DNA of 17,892 nucleotides from Pseudomonadota bacterium. Its GTDB lineage: Bacteria > Pseudomonadota > Alphaproteobacteria > UBA8366 > JADFVY01. Of this stretch, positions 14,210 through 17,892 are shown one piece after another. A program made the position numbers and the translations under genes. Below the pieces are notes generated by a model. That model did no database searches. It was not told where the DNA came from and saw only the letters and a program-made list of their open reading frames with translations. Within the stretch, counting starts at the first letter, position 1. Each line of letters opens with the position of its first letter. The DNA is taken from positions 1-17,892 of the forward strand of contig JADFVY010000305.1 in NCBI GenBank assembly GCA_015222795.1, written 5' to 3'.

Positions 14210-14725
14210 TTGGAACAGAAGAACAGCTATAGTTACGAGGATTTGCTGGAATGCGGCCATGGTCGGTTGTTTGGACCGGGAAACGCCCAGCTTCCCCTGC
14301 CGCCGATGCTGATGGTGGACCGTATCGCCAGCATTACCGCGGATGGCGGCGAGTACGGCAAGGGCGAAATCGTCGCCGAGTTGGATATCAATCCCGATTT
14401 GTGGTTTTTCAAATGCCACTTCGAAGGTGATCCGGTCATGCCGGGTTGCCTGGGCCTGGACGCCATGTGGCAGCTTGCGGGATTCTTCCTCGGCTGGTCC
14501 GGCGGGCAGGGACGGGGCCGCGCACTGGGCGTGGGCGAAGTCAAATTCACGGGAATGGTCCTTGAGACCGCGAAAAAAGTGACTTATCGGATCAATATCA
14601 AGCGAATGGTTATGCGCAGACTCGTTATGGGCGTCGCCGACGGCACCGTTTTGTGCGACGGCGAACCGATTTTCGAGGCCAAGGATATGCGCGTGACATT
14701 ATTCACCGCGACCGAAGGGTCCTGA
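14210..14725 (+). CDS. fabA: 3-hydroxydecanoyl-[ACP] dehydratase/isomerase
   Basis: Dehydrates 3-hydroxydecanoyl-ACP and isomerises trans-2 to cis-3-decenoyl-ACP, the branch point for unsaturated fatty acids in type II synthesis. The 171-residue hotdog-fold protein aligns without gaps to E. coli numbering at the active site: His70 in FKCHFEGDPVMPGC and Asp84 in GLDAMWQ. The region RALGVGEVKFTGMVL is typical of FabA rather than FabZ. The start is a rare TTG at 14210. An in-frame TAA at 14198-14200 rules out anything farther upstream, and the resulting MEQKNSYSYEDLL matches the normal FabA N-terminus. The ribosome site is weak (AGG about 12 bases before). fabB follows after 10 bases. Confidence 0.96.
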   Translation: MEQKNSYSYEDLLECGHGRLFGPGNAQLPLPPMLMVDRIASITADGGEYGKGEIVAELDINPDLWFFKCHFEGDPVMPGCLGLDAMWQLAGFFLGWSGGQGRGRALGVGEVKFTGMVLETAKKVTYRINIKRMVMRRLVMGVADGTVLCDGEPIFEAKDMRVTLFTATEGS

Positions 14726-14735
14726 AGAGGATTTC

Positions 14736-15953
14736 ATGCGAAGAGTAGTAGTAACCGGACTGGGCATCGTTTCCAGTATCGGCAATAACCAGATGGAAGT
14801 CGTTGATTCGCTCCGCGAGGGCCGCTCGGGAATAGAATTTTGCCCGGAATATGCGGAACTGGGCTTCCGGTCCCATATCCACGGGTCGATCAATATTGAT
14901 ATCGAAGCCTTGGTGGACCGAAAAATCCGGCGTTTCATGGGCGACGGCGCGGCCTATAACTACATCGCCATGGCCGAAGCCGTCGCCGATTCCGGGCTTG
15001 AGCCGGCCGATATCTCCAACGAGCGAACCGGCCTCATCATGGGTTCCGGTGGTCCTTCGACCAGCAATCTTGTCGAGGCGGCCGATATCCTGCGCAGTAA
15101 AGGCGTGCGCAAGGTCGGCCCCTACCGGGTGCCGCGCACCATGTGCAGCACGAACTCGGCGACGCTGGCCACGCCGTTTGCCATTAAAGGCATCAACTAT
15201 TCAATCAGTTCCGCCTGCTCGACCAGCGCGCACTGCGTCGGTAATGCTACCGAACAGATTCAGTGGGGCAAGCAGGACATTGTCTTCGCCGGCGGCGGCG
15301 AGGAACTGCACTGGACCTTGACCGTGATGTTCGACGCCATGGGGGCGCTGTCTTCCGGCTATAACGATACGCCGACAAAGGCCAGCCGCGCCTTCGACAA
15401 GAATCGCGACGGTTTCGTAATTTCCGGCGGCGGTGGTGTCGTGGTGCTGGAAGAACTCGAACACGCTCTCGCACGTGGCGCGAAAATATACGGTGAAGTC
15501 GCCGGCTATGGCGCGACTTCGGACGGCTACGACATGGTACAGCCGTCGGGTGAGGGCGCAGTGCGGTGCATGCGCCAGGCAATGGCCGGGCTGACTGCGC
15601 CGGTCGGCTATATCAACGCCCATGGCACCAGCACACCTGTCGGCGATACCCGGGAAGTTGAGGCGCTACGCGAGGTTTTCGGCGATGCCATACCGCCAGT
15701 CAGCTCCACCAAGTCGCTGACCGGCCATTCGCAGGGCGCGACCGGCGTGCAGGAAATAATTTACTCGCTGCTTATGATGAAGAACGGATTCATCACGGCG
15801 TCGGCCAATATCGACGAACTCGACCCCGAAACCGAAGGCGTGCCGATCGTGCGCGAAACCATGAATGACGTGTCGCTGGACTGTGTCATGTCGAACAGCT
15901 TTGGTTTTGGCGGCACCAACGCCACGATGGTGTTTAAACGGCACACCGATTGA
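14736..15953 (+). CDS. fabB: beta-ketoacyl-[ACP] synthase I
   Basis: Condensing enzyme that elongates cis-3-decenoyl-ACP made by FabA and thereby commits carbon to unsaturated fatty acids. The 405-residue thiolase-fold protein has the full catalytic set: Cys161 in SSACSTSAHC, His296 in NAHGTSTPVGD, Lys326 and His331 in KSLTGHSQGATG. The C-terminal SNSFGFGGTNA loop is present. Adjacency to fabA and the length around 405 favour FabB over FabF, which is typically about 413 residues and grouped with acpP. ATG 14736 has a good GAGG 5 bases upstream-side spacing. It is the second gene of the fabA-fabB-fabI run. Confidence 0.96.
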   Translation: MRRVVVTGLGIVSSIGNNQMEVVDSLREGRSGIEFCPEYAELGFRSHIHGSINIDIEALVDRKIRRFMGDGAAYNYIAMAEAVADSGLEPADISNERTGLIMGSGGPSTSNLVEAADILRSKGVRKVGPYRVPRTMCSTNSATLATPFAIKGINYSISSACSTSAHCVGNATEQIQWGKQDIVFAGGGEELHWTLTVMFDAMGALSSGYNDTPTKASRAFDKNRDGFVISGGGGVVVLEELEHALARGAKIYGEVAGYGATSDGYDMVQPSGEGAVRCMRQAMAGLTAPVGYINAHGTSTPVGDTREVEALREVFGDAIPPVSSTKSLTGHSQGATGVQEIIYSLLMMKNGFITASANIDELDPETEGVPIVRETMNDVSLDCVMSNSFGFGGTNATMVFKRHTD

Positions 15954-15962
15954 AAAAGCGGA

Positions 15963-15981
15963 TCCCGTCGAACAGGCGGGA
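15963..15981 (+). other. small hairpin in the fabB-fabI gap
   Basis: TCCCGTC (15963-15969) pairs with GGCGGGA (15975-15981) through one G-U wobble around the loop GAACA. It is followed by an A-rich stretch, not a T-run, so it is unlikely to terminate transcription. It may modulate mRNA processing between fabB and fabI. Confidence 0.35.
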
Positions 15982-16013
15982 CAAAACATATTTAAGGCGG
16001 GCGCAAGAGGGAC

Positions 16014-16811
16014 ATGACCCAGGGTACAGGATTGATGGCCGGCAAGCGGGGTCTGATCATGGGCGTCGCAAACAATCACTCCATTGCTTGGGGGATCGCC
16101 CGGATGCTGGCTGAGCACGGCGCGGAACTGGCATTCACCTATCAGGACGAGGCGCTCTTGAAACGGGTGCGGCCGTTGGCCGAATCGGTCGGTGAGGATC
16201 CCATTCTCGTGCCCTGTGATGTGTCCAGTGATGCGGATCTGGATGCGGTGTTCGACAAGCTCGCCGGGAAGTGGGGCTCGCTGGATTTCGTGGTTCATGC
16301 GGTGGCTTATTCCAATAAGGACGAGCTCACCGGCGATTATCTCGATACGAGCCGCGCCAACTTCGCCCAAACACTCGACATTTCCTGCTATTCCTTCACC
16401 GCCGTGGCCCAGCGTGCCGCGAAATTGATGAACGATGGCGGCAGTCTCATTACCCTCACTTATGCAGGTTCCGAGCGCGTGATGCCCAATTACAACGTCA
16501 TGGGCGTGGCCAAGGCGGCGCTGGAGGCCAGCGTGCGCTACCTCGCCGCCAGTCTCGGCAGCCGTGGCATCCGGGGGAATGCAGTTTCCGCCGGGCCCAT
16601 GCGCACGCTAGCCGGGGCCGCGGTCGGCGGGGCCCGGTTCGTCTATAAATGGCAGGGTGAGAATTCCCCCTTGCGTCGCAATATCACCCTCGACGATGTG
16701 GGCGGCGCGGGCCTCTATCTGCTGTCCGACCTGTCGACCGGCGTTACCGGCGAAGTCCATTTCGTTGACAGCGGTTACAACATTATTGGTATGGCCTCCC
16801 CGCCGGAGTGA
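16014..16811 (+). CDS. fabI: enoyl-[ACP] reductase (NADH), FabI type
   Basis: Reduces trans-2-enoyl-ACP to acyl-ACP in the last step of each fatty acid elongation round. The 265-residue protein is an SDR-fold FabI. It shows the divergent nucleotide loop GVANNHSIAWGIA (17-29), CDV (68-70) near the adenine site, and the active-site tyrosines and lysine: Tyr150, Tyr160 and Lys167 in the Tyr-x6-Lys arrangement YNVMGVAK. AGPMRTLAG forms the following loop. Start ATG 16014 has AGAGGG just upstream; an internal ATG at 16035 is less well served. It is the last gene of the fab operon, 60 bases after fabB, and converges on pnp across a shared terminator. FabI proteins of this class are commonly triclosan targets; sensitivity here is not known. 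Confidence 0.96.
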   Translation: MTQGTGLMAGKRGLIMGVANNHSIAWGIARMLAEHGAELAFTYQDEALLKRVRPLAESVGEDPILVPCDVSSDADLDAVFDKLAGKWGSLDFVVHAVAYSNKDELTGDYLDTSRANFAQTLDISCYSFTAVAQRAAKLMNDGGSLITLTYAGSERVMPNYNVMGVAKAALEASVRYLAASLGSRGIRGNAVSAGPMRTLAGAAVGGARFVYKWQGENSPLRRNITLDDVGGAGLYLLSDLSTGVTGEVHFVDSGYNIIGMASPPE

Positions 16812-16837
16812 GGCGCCGCCACTTCCGGCATCGCAAT

Positions 16838-16875
16838 GAAAAACGGCGGCTCCCTGGAGCCGCCGTCGTTCGTTT
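16838..16875. terminator. bidirectional intrinsic terminator between fabI and pnp
   Basis: ACGGCGGCTC (16843-16852) pairs with GAGCCGCCGT (16857-16866) around a four-base loop. On the minus strand the stem is followed by TTTTTCATT, an ideal terminator tail for pnp. On the plus strand it is followed by CGTTCGTTTC, a weaker tail for fabI. It lies in the 82-base gap between the convergent genes. Confidence 0.9.
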
Positions 16876-16893
16876 CACCTGTATCGGCCGAGA

Positions 16894-17892
16894 TCAGCCG
16901 CCGCGCTTACCGCGGTCACCGCCACCACCACCGGCCGGGCGGGATTCGCCGACCTGCTCGGTGATGTCGTTGCCGGTCGCCTGATCGACGACGCGCATCG
17001 ACAGACGGACCTTGCCGCGGTCGTCGATGCCCAGAACCTTGACCTTGACCTCGTCGCCTTCATTGACGACTTCGTTCACGGTCTGTGGCCGGCCGTCGTT
17101 CAATTCCGAGATATGAACCAGCCCGTCGCGGGCGCCCATGAAGTTCACGAAGGCGCCGAAATCGACGACTTTCACGACCTTGCCGGTATAGATCACACCA
17201 ACTTCCGGTTCGGCCACGATGCCTTTGATCCACTCGATTGCCCGCTCGCCGGCATCCTGGTCGACGGCCGCGACCTTGATGGTGCCGTCGTCTTCGATAT
17301 CGACCTTGGCGCCGGTGACCTCGCAAATCTCGCGAATGATCTTGCCGCCGGTGCCGATGACCTCACGAATTTTGTCGCGCGGGATCTGGAAGGTGGTGAT
17401 GCGCGGCGCGTTGGCCGAGACATCCTCGCGGCCGGCGGTCAAGGCCTTGGCCATCTCGTCCAGGATGTGCAGACGGCCTTCCTTGGCCTGGGCCAGGGCG
17501 ATTTTCATGATCTCCTCGGTGATCGAGGTGATCTTGATGTCCATTTGCAGCGACGTGATGCCCTTATCCGTTCCGGCGACCTTGAAGTCCATGTCGCCGA
17601 GATGATCCTCGTCGCCAAGGATGTCGGAAAGAACTGCGTAATCGCCGTCATCCTTGATCAGCCCCATGGCGATGCCGGCCACCGGGCGGACCAGGGGCAC
17701 GCCCGAATCCATCAGCGCCAGTGAGGTGCCGCAAACGGTCGCCATCGAGGACGAACCGTTCGACTCGGTGATTTCGGAGACCACACGCATCGTGTAGGGG
17801 AATTCCTCCTTGGTCGGCAGCAGCGGGTGGATCGCCCGCCAGGCCAGCTTGCCATGGCCGATTTCGCGGCGGCCCGGGCTGCGCAGGAAGGA
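16894..17892 (-). CDS. pnp: polyribonucleotide nucleotidyltransferase (PNPase), C-terminal part
   Basis: 3'-to-5' phosphorolytic exoribonuclease of mRNA decay. The gene runs off the right edge: the frame is open through 17892, giving 332 C-terminal codons of a protein usually around 700 residues. The visible part includes the second RNase PH domain (GRREIGHGKLAW near the edge, then SDILGDEDHLGDMDF with the catalytic aspartates), the KH domain with the GxxG loop (VIGTGGKIIREI), and the S1 domain (IYTGKVVKVVDFGAFVNF ... GLVHISEL). The ATG at 17790 is internal, not the start. The C-terminal tail after S1 is short and glycine-rich (PAGGGGGDRGKRGG). It converges on fabI and ends at a strong terminator. 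The stop is TGA at 16896-16894. Confidence 0.97.
   Translation of the reverse strand, partial: SFLRSPGRREIGHGKLAWRAIHPLLPTKEEFPYTMRVVSEITESNGSSSMATVCGTSLALMDSGVPLVRPVAGIAMGLIKDDGDYAVLSDILGDEDHLGDMDFKVAGTDKGITSLQMDIKITSITEEIMKIALAQAKEGRLHILDEMAKALTAGREDVSANAPRITTFQIPRDKIREVIGTGGKIIREICEVTGAKVDIEDDGTIKVAAVDQDAGERAIEWIKGIVAEPEVGVIYTGKVVKVVDFGAFVNFMGARDGLVHISELNDGRPQTVNEVVNEGDEVKVKVLGIDDRGKVRLSMRVVDQATGNDITEQVGESRPAGGGGGDRGKRGG

Overview
The window reads as a chromosomal core region of a GC-rich alphaproteobacterium, probably in or near the Rhodospirillales. The evidence is gene order and protein signatures: ubiE-ubiB-coaBC-dut running away from mutM, rpsT directly before dnaA, a dnaA-dnaN-recF-gyrB replication block, and a fabA-fabB-fabI operon. 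No phage, transposase, CRISPR, tRNA or rRNA gene is visible. Nearly every protein is a recognisable, full-length housekeeping product. The only gene cut by the window edge is pnp, on the right.

Layout. (1) 80-4295, minus strand: ubiE, ubiB, coaBC and dut, covering ubiquinone methylation, a UbiB-family ubiquinone factor, coenzyme A synthesis and dUTP hydrolysis. (2) 4296-4475: a divergent intergenic region packed with inverted repeats. (3) 4476-6903, plus strand: mutM, a small secreted protein of unknown function, an enoyl-CoA hydratase, and rpsT with a clear sigma-70-type promoter and an intrinsic terminator. (4) 6904-7484: a 581-base non-coding region before dnaA, with AT-rich stretches and one perfect DnaA box. 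It is a candidate dnaA control region or origin. (5) 7485-13858: dnaA, dnaN, recF and gyrB. The last three are tightly spaced, with the recF and gyrB ribosome sites overlapping the preceding stop codons. (6) 13861-14127: a MITE-like element with terminal inverted repeats of about 34 bp and nested internal palindromes, starting two bases after the gyrB stop. (7) 14210-16811: fabA, fabB and fabI, the anaerobic-type unsaturated fatty acid branch plus enoyl-ACP reductase. (8) A bidirectional terminator, then the C-terminal part of pnp converging from the right.

Most of the genes are ordinary. Replication genes (dnaA, dnaN, recF, gyrB, with dut and mutM guarding the nucleotide pool and DNA), fatty acid and CoA genes (coaBC, the crotonase, fabABI) and ubiquinone genes sit together as commonly conserved alphaproteobacterial neighbours. 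The signals worth a second look are non-coding: the palindrome cluster in front of mutM, where alternative hairpins compete and one includes the start codon; the MITE-like repeat after gyrB; the unassigned dnaA upstream region; and the structured dnaN leader. One protein-level oddity is a Cys3His rather than Cys4 zinc finger in MutM. I did not find a convincing new multi-gene system here.
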